A DNA stretch of 64,000 nucleotides from Porogramme epimiltina (taxonomy: Eukaryota > Basidiomycota > Agaricomycetes > Polyporales > Polyporaceae), in contig FTLJ01000358.1 in assembly GCA_900155495.1 (NCBI GenBank), positions 62,001-126,000 on the forward strand. The letters are read 5' to 3'. A model generated the notes under the pieces. It was not told the DNA's origin. It saw only the letters and a program-made list of their open reading frames with translations, and searched no databases. The position numbers were made by a program, and so were the translations under genes. Positions 32,315 through 44,648 of the stretch are shown here, piece by piece; position 1 is the stretch's first letter; each line of letters opens with the position of its first letter.

Positions 32315-35299
32315 GGTGGTGCGGTAGAGGGCTGGGCGATGCGTTCGTGCTTCTCTCCCGGGCGCGTTCCATAGTTGGCCCTCGCCCTGCAGTGCCCCGA
32401 GACAGGAAGCTCTGGCCCCCGAATCTGGGCCGCAAATGCGGATACGGCCGCACTCCCGGCGGCCTGTGACGGTGACGGCGCGCTGTCTTGCTCCCCAACA
32501 CGTCTCTCCGAACTCTGTCACAGGAACCTCCGAGAGCTCCGGAGGCTAGAATAGGAATCACACAGGGGAAGCCCCGGGCTGGAGCTCCGCCATCGTTCGC
32601 GTGCAGTGCGCCGACGCGCGTGGGCTCCTCCCCGGCCGCGCGATTCTTCACACGCACATGGCATGGAGGATGGGCGCACGCGCGCCGCGGCGGGACCATG
32701 GATTCCTCTTAGCGAGGCGCCAACGCATCCTCGGTCCGCCCGGGCACAGAAGCCTCGCCGAGCAGATGGAAGAACGCAAAGAGGGCGCATCTCTCTACAT
32801 GAAGCAGGGCACGGGCCCCCGTCAGGCCTTCGCGCGCACGTTCAATCCTCATTGAAGCCTGCCAGCGCGCCCTCATCGCGGCGCGCGATCAACATTGGGG
32901 AAACAGAGAAGGGCGGGATGAGCTCATAGCGAACATCTCCCGTCCAAACGAAACGTGGGGAAGACACCTCGTAACTTACTCCCGCGTGGAGAACCACCTC
33001 GGCGCGCCGCCCTGTCGTCCAGAGCACGGGAATCATGTTTTGTGGTTCAATATTGTCACTAGAAGCCTCAGCAAGTACGTATTACTCACCAATCCCCACA
33101 GCCCGAGGAGTACCTAGCTCCTGTGCTCTCTGGCGGGCACGCCAACTTTCACAGATCGTCGGGAATAACCTTCCAGGACGCTTGAAACAAGACGTGGCAG
33201 GAATAGTTCCAACCCCGCTCACGCTGCTCCGGTCACAGGCGGGTATTCTGCGCCCACGAGCTCTTCGAAACGGCCGCATGGCTGACCGACCGTAGGATAG
33301 AAGAAGCTGTTCTTTACTGTGCACCTCTCTGCTCGGTAGCCAAGCAGGCACGGGCGCAGCGAACTGGAAGAAGTTTTCAAGTCGGATCATACAGTCCCGG
33401 TGCACTAGATGTGGATACTGGCTATCAGGGCACCGTAAGATCTCTATTGGTGCTACAGGGAACAAGATGAGCACACCTGTGTGAAGTGCTGAAGATGCAG
33501 CAAGCATACCTCATCATAAACTGCCCATGCGACACGAGGACCACCAAGCACGTCAGAGAGCGAAAGTACAGAGAAGCGCCCACTCCGGAGCAATTGCACT
33601 GAGCTCCGTGTGACCATCTCAGTCACGGTACTGTATATGACAGTGACTTGCGTGACATTTCCACAGAGCCGGAGCCGTGGGCTTCCAGGGTTCCGTTGTA
33701 GCGGAAGTCGACGACCGATATCAGCCACTACCCCAATCCGATACTACTTGCACCCGCACTTACCCCTCGCGCGCACGGTCATAGCGGAAAACGCTACGGT
33801 CGCATTTCAAACTGTAGAAACCGTCAGCTTCTCCGTAGCAGTGCTTGTGGTCTACCAGTAGTAGCCCCTCAAACCTTGACTTGAAGCACCAAGCTCAGTG
33901 GCGTCCAATGTCCAACGTTCAACACTCCTGACGGCATAACTTTAACTGCCTGAGCTTTTCTTTCTAGCAGGATCAAGAGGTGACGGCACTTTACCTATCT
34001 AATCGGAAGTCATACAAGGTTCAAACGTTCAAGGCTCTACCGCGGTTTTTTACTGAATGCGTCGTTTTACACATGCAAGGCACCCGTCCTATCCTCAGCC
34101 CTATCAGCGTGATCAGAACTGTGAGTGCAACTACATATATGGTGAGTACAGTATGACTGACGCACGAATGATTTGGACACGAGAACTCTGCCAACCACAC
34201 ACTCTCCGTCACACTTCTGAACGGGTGCCTCGGCAAGGAACTGATACACATGACGAATGCTTCCGTACGCGCCTGCACCGGTCGCCCCAGAGATCCTCCG
34301 ATGGGATCACGAGCAAGACCACAGTCCTCTTCCTGCAGTTTCAAAGCAAAATTACATCACGAGCAGGGTGTTGCACGGTCAGGTACTCCTAGCCTTGTGC
34401 CAATCCGCGGATTTTCCATGTCGGAGAGGGCGGAGATGGACCCGCGACTTCCTGATTATCACCTGACGAAGCACTCCCAGAACGGGACTCCGCATAGATC
34501 AGTGATTGCTTTCGCTCTCTGCACCGCGAAAGCTGCGCCAGAAACTCAGCTTACGGGAATCATCACCAATTTCTCGTCGAGGGAGAATATCAGAATCGCA
34601 GTAGGACATCTCCTTATATGACGATATTGGCTGAGAGACACGGGATCAGTAGGACACGGCGATGTGACGCTGATGGTTCGAAGAAGTCTCGTATGCCAGG
34701 GTCTAGATTTATCCTGAGAACCGGCGGGATGCCGTAACTGCTCATAATGGGAGCGCATGGCTAGACCGTTCGCACGTTCGCACTCCTCTCAAGCAACCTT
34801 GGGGTGAACGATCAGGGCTCCGTTGTAAGAACCAGCGGTATATTCACTCCAAGGTCTTCGAGGAAACCGCGCTCAGAGCTCGATCGCGAGATTAGGCGCA
34901 CTCGGGTCATACCCGCGTGTCCACGCAAAGTGCGGCCAGAGAGGCCGGATGGTATTGAAGAAGCTTGGTGCGGTACTCTGCGACGGTTATGTTGGAAAAG
35001 TTGCATAGCCGGGCGGGTCGTGAGGCAGATACTATTGAAATATACTCCGTATAATACGATACATACATAGCCCAGAAATCCGACTCTAGTTCTCCATCCG
35101 AATGCAATGCAGACAGGAAATCATCAACAACAGCGCGTGCTGCGCGTCATAGGCCACCTAGAACCGCCGTTCATCTCGGTGTGGTTTAGCTCCGTAGCTC
35201 GCGACGCACGTAGGGCCGCAGAACGCCGGCATGCCCGCAGCGACGCACGGAATGCCAGCGCCGGAAGTTCACGTATGCCACTGCGCGTCAGATGTATTG
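32315..35299. pseudogene. About 3 kb with coding-like fragments but no intact gene
   Basis: Several minus-strand pieces look like former or unusual exons. One at 33217-33300 encodes VGQPCGRFEELVGAEYPP and ends at a GTGAGC donor. One at about 33520-33610 encodes LLRSGRFSVLSLSDVLGGPR before GTATGC. One at about 34925-35005 encodes ITVAEYRTKLLQYHPASLAA. I could not join them in phase and do not recognise the family. They may be remnants of one gene on the - strand between the DUF6534-type copy D and the GNAT gene. The plus-strand frame at 31674-32327 is antisense to copy D and is not counted. Confidence 0.35.
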
Positions 35300-36446
35300 T
35301 CAGTAGGGCTCGTTACCAAACATCTCAGGAAGACCGAGGGGCATCATATTGCGCGGTGCGGGCGCATCCACGAAGATTGGCTCTCACCTTCGTCATGATC
35401 CACTCTGGGAACCCCGTCGCGGCGCTGCCCTTGGCCTTGCAACCGTCTTCATCGACGTCGCCGATGCCGTACCGGTGTTCCTCGTCAATCTGTAGGATTT
35501 CTGTTCAGCGGAGGAGGTGAATATTGACAAGTTTGAAATGCAAACCTCGAATCCCCAGTGGAGGTATATGTCCCGACTGTGGGTACCAGAGGCTTCCAGG
35601 TGGATAGGTTTCGGCGATGTGCGTTTGTAGCCATCCTCCATAAGCATCGACGCGTAGCCTGTCCGGCACGCGTCAGTAGACGCATACATAGCCTCGTAGC
35701 TTGAAATTCACCTTTTCCTTCGTGAGCCGGGTCTGTCACCAGCTCTAGCAAATGCCACGAGTCGAGCCTGTCGAGGCCGCGCGACTTGAACGCATGTTCA
35801 AGCGTTTTTTCCACTGCGGGCCCGAACTCAAATATAACCCTCTACGCGAGCGACGACCTTCAGCAAACAGCTTCTCCAAAGTAAGGAGAATACACACCTT
35901 GAGGCCGGTGATGCCCCAGCCCATGACGAGCTTGTGCACACCGGCGCGGACGAGGAAGACGGGGCCCATCTCGAGCGTCTGCCCGGGCGGCAGCCACAGC
36001 GCAGTTGCGATCACGTGCTCCTTTTTTCCGCCCTCGCTCGCCGCCGTCTTGCCCTTGCTCTTCGCCGCTCCCTTCGCCGCCCCCTTCGCGCTCGCCGTTG
36101 CCGCCTGTCCTTCGCCCCCCTCCGCCGGAACGACCACAACAGTGATGATCCCCTTTGAGACCGCTGTCGCCTGCGCGGTCGCGCTCTGGAAGTAGCTCAA
36201 GTTGCGCAGGGTGCGCTTCGTCTCCGCATCGTCCGAGTCGACGTCCGTGACGAGCTTCGCGACGGAGCCGTACCAGTTCATCGCGGGGTTGCTTGCGAAC
36301 GCGCGCGTCAGGCAGGCGATCACGTCCGGCATCTCGTGCGGGTGCGCCTCGCGCACGTACGCCTTGGGGTGCCGCGCGCTTCGGTCCGCCGTGGCGGGCT
36401 TGTTGCCGTTAGGGGCCAAGGCGGGTTCGGTCGTCGGCGTGGTCAT
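35300..36446 (-). CDS. GNAT-family N-acetyltransferase
   Basis: Five exons join in phase: 36446-35898, 35826-35712, 35658-35546, 35489-35388 and 35323-35300, giving 300 residues. The GNAT core reads AYVREAHPHEMPDVIACLTR (strand 1, helix 1), HVIATALWLPPGQ, WHLLELVTDPAHEGKGYASM (strand 4 and the R/Q-x-x-G-x-G/A-type acetyl-CoA loop, here EGKGYA) and IHLEASGTHSRDIYLHWGFE (strand 5 and helix 4). An Ala/Lys-rich insert (KGAAKGAAKSKGK) lies between strands 3 and 4. Fungal relatives of this layout are poorly characterised; a small-molecule substrate is likely, but it cannot be named. The final seven-residue exon MFGNEPY is short but in phase with a good acceptor. An upstream start at 36590 would add a Pro-rich extension and is judged less likely. 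Confidence 0.85.
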
Positions 36447-37098
36447 CGTCGTGGGCGGCGGGCGGCGGGGCGAGGTATGGGCTGGGACGGGTGGGCTCCA
36501 GGCGGGTAGAGGACGGAGTGGGGTGGGTGTATGCGCGTCCTCCGGCAATATGCATCTTATTCCGCCCCCTCGCCGTGCGCATCGGTCCAAGAACGGTGTG
36601 AAGGCCGTTGGGGCACGGAGCGCAGCGTTCTCATCAAGGGCTAGAGGGCTCGCGAGGCTTCTGCGTCACTGGCGCCCGTACACATACCCTTCCCCGCCGA
36701 GCCTTGGCCCACAAAACCGCAGCTGCGGCGCCGGCGACAGGGGCTCCAAGAAACGCAGGGGCACAGGTGCACGGGCAAGCTACCGCGCGCATACAATGCC
36801 GTTGATCACAAGAAGCGTCGCGCGAACAGCTTCAGAGCTCCTCCCTGCGGCAGCACTACCTCCGCGTGGAATAACTGGAAGATTGCAAGCTGACTGCGCG
36901 GATCTGGCGCCTGAATTCCCCAGAGGTCGAGGACAGGGCAAGATCGAGAGGTGTGCACGGAAATAGCAATGCCATTAAGTGGTGCTCGTCGGCTGATGCT
37001 CGTTACAGGTACCGGTACAATTGCACATCTACATGCCTCCACACGATCCAAACCAGTCCGGAAAGAACCCTCATACATGTCAACGCCAAGGCCAGGCC
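36447..37098. other. Spacer, 652 bp, upstream of GNAT gene and downstream of seven-helix gene
   Basis: Both neighbours are on the - strand. The first 150 bases are GC-rich and purine-biased on +, consistent with a C/T-rich promoter on -. No further coding sequence is supported. Confidence 0.5.
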
Positions 37099-38691
37099 CT
37101 ACACCGCATCGGCGATGTCACGCCCCTTCCGCGTCGACTCGTCGTCGCGGACGACCAGAATACCCTCGTCTCCGCGGACGGGGTCGGCGCGCGAGCGCAG
37201 GTCCCCGGACGCATTCCGGTCGAACCACGTCACCTGCTCCGTGCTTGTCGCGACTTTGATCGGCTTCATTCCGTACGAGCCGCCAGACATATCGGTCGCG
37301 AACGTGTCGGAGCCCGCCTCGCTGTTGCTCGCGACCCGCCAGCTGAGCATCCCGTTCGAGGTCTTCCGGCGCGGGCGCGAGTTGCCGGACGAGCCCCCTC
37401 CGGAGTCGCCCCGCGCGGTCGAGAGAGTCTCTGCGCGGGTCATGTCGTCGTGGAACGTGATCTTCAGACAGACCATGACGATGATGATCGTTGGGTAGAT
37501 GCCCTATTAGGTCGATGCCGGTCAGTACCCACTACTGGGGCGCACACGGCGGGAAGAATGCTTACCGTCAAGTGGTTTAGCATGTCCGCGATTACGTAGA
37601 CTCCGTTATTGTCCACGAGGAAGAGGGTGACGGTGATGATCTATTGGGGGATATTAGTTCCCCGCTCAGGGGGCGCGAGAAGGGATGGACTGTACGTACC
37701 AACGCGATGCAATACAGCGCCCCCGATTCCACGATGAGGAGCAACGCGCTGTAGTACCGTCCGCCCGAGATCGTGACCTTCATCGCCTTCATGGCACGCG
37801 CATTGGCCCTGGACGGAGACACATGGGTAAGCCGAATATTTCTGGAGCCTATGGTGGAATGTGACTGACAAGGCTTTCCAAGAAATCATCACGATGGAAT
37901 AAACGTTCGCAACACACGTCAACACGCCGAAGAAAGAGAACCAGATGGTGATGCTCCCAGCGAAGAGCTCGCCCCCAGGCGGCGAATGGGCGAGCGCGAC
38001 AATCATGCCGATGCCAGACACTGGCGTCACGGGGGAACCCGAAGTCAACACGAATGCGGACCAGCCCCAGGCAGTGAAGAGACTTACCGAGACCGCCAGT
38101 GATGCAAAGACCCGGGAAGATAAGCACACGATAGTCTCTGCCCCAAAGCACCCACGTCCGCCAACACACGATGGAGTCTCCCATCAGACACTGGTCGGGA
38201 CTTGACGTTAGCATGGCATATGAACTGAATGCCGGGCAACTCACGTTAAGAAGCTCAAGCATAATCTGCACCCAGACGAGCGCGTCTCCTTGTTCGTCGA
38301 GGATGGTGAGCCCGCCCTCTATTGCATGTTGGTCGAAGAATGCTATTAGATTGACCTGCAGGGCCAAGGCTATGTGCACCGTAGACATGCAGTACATGAG
38401 CACCGTGAGGACGATCATGACAAGGTTCGTCAAGGCCATCCTCTGCGGTCGACGCTTGCGGCTGGCGGGCGCATCTGATTAAGAACCACAGGTAAGACGA
38501 GAAGCACCCGGGATGACTTACAGCAGCAGGTACAGTGCCCCGCCGGTCAGTACTGTGTACATGCCTGTCACACCAGTAAGGTAAGTGTCTGGATGCGCTG
38601 GGACATGCGTGTTCAGCGGGAATGACTCGCCGTGCAGGATCGCCTCGCAGAACATGGCGATGAAGTAGGCTTTGGTGAGGGACACGGTCAT
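37099..38691 (-). CDS. Seven-helix membrane protein of basidiomycete type, complete
   Basis: Seven exons join in phase: 38691-38522, 38461-38245, 38190-38088, 38020-37870, 37808-37700, 37640-37566 and 37503-37099, giving 409 residues. The N-terminus MTVSLTKAYFIAMFCEAIL is the common start of Agaricomycete seven-helix proteins. Helices include GVTGMYTVLTGGALYLLL, MALTNLVMIVLTVLMYCMST, GDSIVCWRTWVLWGRDYRV, IVALAHSPPGG then FAGSITIWFSFFGVLTCVAN, and YYSALLLIVESGALYCIAL. A cytoplasmic tail of about 120 residues follows, rich in Ser, Arg and Asp (ARGDSGGGSSGNSRPRRKTS). The CWRTWVLWGRDYR segment resembles the conserved W(R/K)..VLW...R loop of this family. It may be receptor-like, but no ligand or G-protein contact can be stated. 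It is more intact than the DUF6534-type copies and belongs to a related, distinct family. Confidence 0.87.
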
Positions 38692-39606
38692 GGCGGAGGT
38701 GTTGCGGGGAGGGGCCGGGCCGGGGGATCCTTCCTATCAGGCGATGAGATGGGAGTCGCGGTGAACATTGTGAGCGTTCGTTATATGCTGGTGCTGTGGA
38801 CAGATGCTCACAAGTTGGCGGGGCACCCGACAGAGTTGATGTGGGCGGATGAGAGTCGGTCGAGAGAGCGCGCTCAGCCGAATTCTGGTCCCAAGGGGAG
38901 GGGCGCAAGGTCCGCAGCGGAATGAACCAAGCACTCGGGCGATCACGCCTCATGAGAGTGCAGGATAGAGTTCGCATCGGAGTCTCGAAGGTCTGGAGAC
39001 CGTCAGCTGAGATTTTCGCACAGAACCATATTGTGCGTCCGGTGGACATCGGCAGAAGCTGATGCCCTTCCACTTTGGGCGACCTGCGAGTCTCGTCCCC
39101 GGCGGACAAGCGCCCACACCCTGGCCGTCTGCGGTCCGTCGTCCTCTTTGTTCCTCGTCCCTCATCGGCCCAGCCCCGTGCTCCCCGAGACATCTTCCCG
39201 CAGAGCTGATGATTCTAACAGGTGCTTCAGCCGCCCGTGATAGTCCCTGTCCGGCGCTTTCCGGTTTTTTCTTGTCTCCACCCCCGATGTCCGCCCGCTG
39301 CTCAGGTCTCAAATTATCTACATTCGCACCTCTCAAACGCGTGTCCATCATCCAAGAAGAGAACTGGCCAGCCTCATCACCTTCAGCGCGGCAGTACCGC
39401 TTTTCAACACTGCCTTCTTTTGCTTTCCGCTTGTGACAGCAGTGTCACGCATCCAAGAGAAACCTCCAAACAGCTGCACCGGAAGCTCAAGTCGCGGTCT
39501 GCGATGTCCAACAGCTTCTTGCTGTTGGCTGGTTATAAACCATGACGGGACCGAAAGACTTTTCGCACAGAGGCACTTCCTCTAGCACATCGTGCGGTCC
39601 CTCGTC
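38692..39606. promoter_or_regulatory. Divergent promoter region, seven-helix gene and AONS-like gene
   Basis: This 915-bp spacer lies between opposite start codons. A TATAAA box lies at 39534-39539, 68 bases before the AONS-like start. The left part is GC-rich next to the seven-helix start. Frames that are open across 38700-39350 on both strands show no domain. Confidence 0.45.
39534..39539 (+). promoter_or_regulatory. TATA box of the AONS-like gene
   Basis: TATAAA lies 68 bases upstream of the ATG at 39607 in a spacer otherwise rich in C and T. The position is suitable for a TATA element. It is predicted from sequence only. Confidence 0.45.
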
Positions 39607-41091
39607 ATGGCCACCACCGAGTCCACCCCCCTCTCCTCTGCTATGCAAACTGCTCTAGCAGTACGCAAAAAGCTCACCGTACCCACGCCCGACCTCATCC
39701 AACCTGCCCCATCTTCAGCAGCCGACCTCTTCTCCAATGACTACCTTTCCGTCACGACCAACCCAACCGTGCGCCAAATGTTCCTTGAGCGCATCGTCAA
39801 AGAACCCTTGGTGTTTGGCTCCGCTGGTTCGCGACTCCTCACAGGGAACAAGTCTTCTCATGTCAAGTTCGAAGAACGCATGCGGGCATACTTCGAGTGG
39901 CCGGCGGCCCTCCTCTTCAACTCCGGCTACGACGCCAACCTCTCTTTCTTCCATGCTGTACCCCAGGACGGCGACGCCATCATCTTCGACGAGCTGGTTC
40001 ACGCCTCCATCCGCGACGGCATATCCGCGTCCCGCTGCCGTAATACCCAGTATCCATTCAAGCACAACTCCGTCGCTTCCTTTCGCGAAGCCGTCGCGCG
40101 TGTGCTCACCGCGCACCCGAACATCGCGGCGGGCAAGGGCACGGTGTTCATCGCCGTAGAGACCCTGTACAGCATGGACGGCGATTTCTGCCCCTTAAAG
40201 CAAGTCATCGAGGCTACTGAGGAGCTGGTGCCTAAAGGCTCCTACCATATCATGGTCGACGAGGCGCACACTTCCGGCCTCTTCGGTAACGGGCGGGGGC
40301 TAGTGCCCGAGCTAGGCCTCAAGGACCGCGTGCAGAGCGTGGTACACACGTTCAGCAAGGTCTGGGGCATGAGCGGTGGTATGTGTCTCATTTCATCCCG
40401 TGCTCTTCGTGCACTGCTTGCTGACCCGCTTCCGGTCCGCAGCCGTTTTCCTAACCTCGGCTCTCATGCGCCACTACATTATTGGATACGCCCGCCCCAT
40501 GATCTACTCCACTTCCCTCCCATACTCGCACATTTGTGCGCTGAATACAACATGGGATTACGTGACCGGCCCTGCGGGCATGCAGGTGAGCCCGCACCTC
40601 ATCGCGAAGCACGCCTTCTCTAACCCCTGATTCTCCCTCTTCCGCTCCGCGCCTCCCACCACCCGCAGCTCGTCGACCGCCTGCGCCGGCTGAGCAAGTA
40701 CTTCGAGGACGCGCTGCAGGAAGCCCTCCGCCACGTCCCGCCCGACCTGCTCTCGCTCCGGCACCGCGCGATCCCGGGCGACTACCCCGCGCACGTGTTC
40801 TCGCCCGTCTTCCCCGTGCTCACGCGCGGCTCGAAGGCGCTCGCCGACTTCCTCGACAACCTCGGCTACGCGCTCACGCCCATCCCGTTCCCCGTCGTGC
40901 CCCGCGGCGAGGAGCGCATCCGCGTCGTCCTCCACGCGGGGAACACCAAGGAGGAGCTCGACGAGTTCATCACGCGCCTCCTCCAGTGGGCCGCGCTCAC
41001 GCAGCAGATGGAGGCCGACCAGGCCGCCGCGCGGAGCCCCGCCCCCGCGCAGGCGGAGCGCCAGCCGCTCATGCTGCAGGCTAGGCTCTGA
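39607..41091 (+). CDS. 8-amino-7-oxononanoate synthase-like PLP enzyme, probably peroxisomal
   Basis: Three exons, 39607-40378, 40443-40585 and 40669-41091, encode 445 residues of the alpha-oxoamine synthase family. Visible motifs are FSNDYLSVTTNPTV, GSAGSRLLTGN, FNSGYDANLSFFHAV, DELVHASIRDGI, ETLYSMDGDFCPL, MVDEAHTSGLFGNGRG (the Asp contacting the PLP ring) and HTFSKVWGMSGG with the PLP lysine in FSK. The first committed biotin enzyme condenses an acyl thioester with alanine to 8-amino-7-oxononanoate; related members make 3-oxo-amines in secondary metabolism. The C-terminus ARL fits a PTS1 peroxisomal signal, and fungal BioF-type enzymes are known to be peroxisomal, which supports the BioF-like reading. 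No other biotin genes are nearby. The usual ALG after the lysine is VWG here. Confidence 0.92.
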
Positions 41092-43217
41092 GTACTGAGT
41101 GCTGGGCCTTGGGCCTGCGAGCCCTGTTAGGCTGCCCTGGGCACCGGCGCGCGGCCGCGCGGTGCCAAGGCTCCGATATAGACGCGATAAACGCTCTTCT
41201 TTCATTTTCGCCTCTTCCTCTTAGCTCTCACTCGGCTGTCTGTGGGACCATGCGGACTCGGACGTTCTGGTGGTCGACATAAGTATTCTTATTGCCTGTG
41301 TGGCGCGTGCATAGGATCGTGTATGTAGTGTCGTCTAAAACCCAACGTGCAATGTATACCTCGTCGTGTTATCAACACAGTGCGGGCGACAGGTCCCGCG
41401 GCCAGTGTCTGAAGAACTGTCGGTGGCTTGGCCTTGCTATCGCGGACTTCGATCGTGCCCGAGCTGCACAGAGCGCAGAGACTTCTGGGCACGGGCGCGA
41501 ATACTGTGATACATCCCACCGGAAGGCGTGACAGGCCGACAGAAAGGGACAATCCGCGCATTATGGCCACAGGACGCCTAGGGACAGAGGCGCGCGCCCG
41601 GAGGCAGGTAGGTGCGGGTCCCAATGCACGAATATCAGCTTGGGCGGGCATAATGGCACCCGGGACCCCCGCGCGCGCGGCGTCCTGTCCCAGCTCATAG
41701 CGAAGAAGCGCGAGATGTGGCAGCGCGCGAGTGCTGGCTCCGACCTCGCAGATCCAGCGCGGTATGAACGCGGTAAAATGCCACCAGCAGCCTAACCAGT
41801 GCGCTGCCATCGCGCGGCCGCAGGTCCGTGGATCCACCGTTACCGATCCGGACGTACGCAGCGCGAAGCCTAAAGGGACGCCGTGTCACGCCTGCGCCCG
41901 CGCGCGGAGCCAGGGCCAGAATCAGGTTAACCCATGGCACCTGAGTAGGAACAGGTGCAGCGGAACTCTAAAGGTGATATTGGGTTCTGACCCCAGCACC
42001 GTCGAAGGTCCAATGGGGCCTCGCGCGCTCCGGACGCCGGGCGCGGCGAGCCTGCCATCGAACTCTCGTGCATACGTGTGCTTAGGCCCAAGAAAAGCTC
42101 GCACTGCGCGCCGCACAAATTGCTCGGGCGGCACGCGCGGGAAGGTGTCCGCGCGATCTTGCTACCGACGGGAACGTGAGTACGTATGTACGTACGTGAT
42201 GCCGCCGTCCTAGCTAGACTAAACCGTATGTGGGAGACGAGGGGAGCGGGATCCGCAAGCTGTCTACCGTTATAAACGGGGTTCCTTGGGATGCATCATT
42301 GGCCCTGAACAACTGGGGAACAAGGTAGTCTCTGCAAAAGCAACGTCTCAATGAGGATGCCCAATATATAGAAGGTTAGTGACTTACACGGAGCGCCTTC
42401 AACTTGCGTGGTGGATGCGCTGCGATACCTGTATTAGGTTGAAGAATATCCACTTCATCGACCTGTCAAGCTGTGGTCTGGGGGATGAGCATATAATGTC
42501 GACCAAAGCCAAACGACGCGCCTGTTTCTTCCAGCCAAGCCCCTCCCCTCGCAAGACGACAAACAAACGTTCACCACTTGACGTCCACGAGCGCATCGGC
42601 GGCGCATCTGACGAGGCGCATACGCAGAACCGCATTAGACGACTGTGTGGTCGACTTCTGCCCGAGCACGCTGTGCACACGCACGAACCCTCGAACCCTA
42701 GCACGCCGGAAGTGTGGTGCAAACAAGGATATCGTATATCCAAACGCCGGCCAACGCAGCACGGCGCAACGCAGCAGCACCCGCGGGCGCGCCGAGGCTC
42801 GGCGAACACACCGCAGGGAACCGGCCTCGTCTACAACACAACAGCAGTCGCGGGGGAGAGCACTGGGGATACGGGGATGGGATGATATATGTCAGGTCTG
42901 GTATTGCGATGGGGATGGCCAGGGAAGGGGATGGAGAGGATGAGATTATGAACAGAGTGGATGCTAATGTCGATGGAAAGATGCGATTGAGAGAGCAGTC
43001 GGGGGGATGGGGCCGGGATAAAGCCGTTAAAAGTGTCAATAATATGCGAGGATCGTGACTTGTCTGAGACGAGGATGAGGCTGCGTTGACGAAACACATG
43101 CCGTATGGAATGTGGAAGTTGGGAGGGGTGGGGATGAGGGATCTTGACGTGCGGGACTGGGTGGCCTCATAACGTAGCGTTGCGGTCGGGGAGCGGATGA
43201 TCGGGTAATCGCAGAGC
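41092..43217. other. Intergenic, about 2.1 kb, no supported gene
   Basis: GC-rich stretches at 41290-42130 hold overlapping open frames on both strands, with Arg/Pro/Ala-rich products and no domain. 42180-42200 carries a GTATGTACGTACGTGATG tract. 42820-43200 is the 3' flank of the Med19-like gene. Nothing can be annotated with support. Confidence 0.5.
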
Positions 43218-44648
43218 CTACGCATGCGGCGTGGGCTGCTGGTAGGGCACCTGCGCGGGCCCGTTCGCCTCCTGTAACCAGATGGGTGTTTGCACACAAA
43301 CGACGACATATAGCCGACACGTACCAGGCGCTGCTTTTTGACCGGCCGTGGACGCACGCCAGGCACCCCCGCCTTCCCAATCTTGACCCCATCCTGCCCC
43401 GCCCCCGCCCCCGCCCCCGCTCCCTGCTGCACATGCGGCGGCACGTTCCCGCTCACCTGCAGCCCGGTTTCCTCCCTCTCGCGTTTGACGCCGCGCGGCG
43501 GCGGCTGGCCTGTAGGTGTCGGCGCGGCGTGCTGTCCTTGGGCGGCCGGTGGCGCGGGCCCAGGCCCGGGCGTGGAGACCGACTGCGGCGTGCCAATGCC
43601 GACGGGTGTCCGCCCGCGTGGTGGGGGTGGCTGCTGCAGGGCTGGGGAAGGTTTTGGGGCGCCAGGGCGGGGCGTTGTGGTGCGTGGCGGTACGGCGGCG
43701 GGAGCAGCGCTGGTAGGTGTTGACGCGGCGCCCGGTGTGGCGGGGACACCTGTCGGGGTGTTGGGCACGCCGGCTGCAGCGGCGGCGGGGAGGATCCCTT
43801 GGCCTTGCGCCTTGGCGAGCTTCTTGAGCTCTTTCTGGAGATGCGAAGACGCCATGACGCAATGAGACATGGCAGAGCTGGTGTGGATACGGTACGCACC
43901 CTCTTCTTCCGATCCTCCCGTGCTTGCGACGTCTCCGGGATAAGGGTATGTATATTCCACTGGATGGGGGTGAGTGGGTGCCGAGATGTGTGTGGAGGTA
44001 CGTACGCCTTTCAACCCCTCCAGACTAACAGCGAACGCTTCACGCGTGACTTTCTGGCTGAAAGGCCTGATCTCGGCCTTCTGCTTTGCGGACACCATCA
44101 TCAAGGCTTCAAGGAAATCGTCCTTTTTCATGGAGTGCCGTCCTGCAGGCAAAGGGTCGTATCGGGGCAGGTTTGAAGAGCAGAGGATACGCACCTGGGA
44201 CGGACTTAATCAAATGCTTGTAATTCTTGAACTTCTTTTCGCCCTTTCCTCCATCGTCGTCGTCTCCATCGTTGCCCGCTGTAGGCGTGGGTGCGGCTGG
44301 TGACGAGCCAGGGATGTCTCGTGGTGGGATCTCTTTGCCCTTGCCCTTGTCTGTGGCACCGAGCTCGGAGACTGGCGGTGCGAATGGGCGGACATACTTG
44401 TTGTACGCGGGGAGGAGCTGGAAGCGTTTGAGGAGGTCTTCTGTGCTCCTGAAGTAAGGTGGGTGTTGAGGTGGGCCTGGGGGAGGCAGAGGGTCAGCGA
44501 GATCAAGGAAGCGGGATTTGAGGGAGAGCGATGGACCTGGGGGCGGGAGGTAGAGAGGCGGGACGTCGGGGATGGAGGAGGGGCCGGCGACGGCGTTGGG
44601 GTGGTTGTGGGGCGAGTTGTGGGGTGGATTGCGGCCGTCGACGTCCAT
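43218..44648 (-). CDS. Mediator complex subunit 19 (Rox3)-like protein
   Basis: Five exons join in phase: 44648-44195, 44142-44006, 43959-43900, 43834-43325 and 43271-43218, giving 404 residues. After a Pro-rich start (MDVDGRNPPHNSPHNHPN) comes STEDLLKRFQLLPAYNKYVR and then FKNYKHLIKSVPGRHSMKKD. This resembles the Rox3 pattern of a helix followed by a KSYKN.I.DL.G-type segment. SQKVTREAFAVSLEGLKG is followed by a basic helix (QAREDRKKRKELKKLAKAQ) and a long Pro/Ala/Thr-rich tail with a bipartite-type basic cluster VKREREE and KKQRL. Med19 sits in the Mediator head/hook and bridges activators to RNA polymerase II in the nucleus. Sequence identity in this family is low, so the call rests on motif order and overall layout; another nuclear regulator remains possible. 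Confidence 0.62.

Noticed and set aside
31674..32327. 217-codon open frame on +
   Set aside because: Antisense to DUF6534-type copy D, whose minus-strand exons match family motifs and join in phase across this region.
34900..35010. Segment read as a possible multicopper oxidase (laccase) fragment
   Set aside because: The peptide AEYRTKLLQYHP only loosely resembles a laccase strand. No HWHG, HCH or other copper motif is found nearby.
38255..39193. 312-codon frame on -
   Set aside because: It covers an exon of the seven-helix gene in the wrong phase and runs into its promoter.
42181..42200. GTATGTACGTACGTGATG tract as a regulatory repeat
   Set aside because: A short low-complexity stretch without a neighbouring gene or second copy.
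41289..42213. Overlapping frames of 160-182 codons on both strands
   Set aside because: Arg/Pro/Ala-rich, reciprocal on both strands, no family resemblance; typical GC-rich noise.
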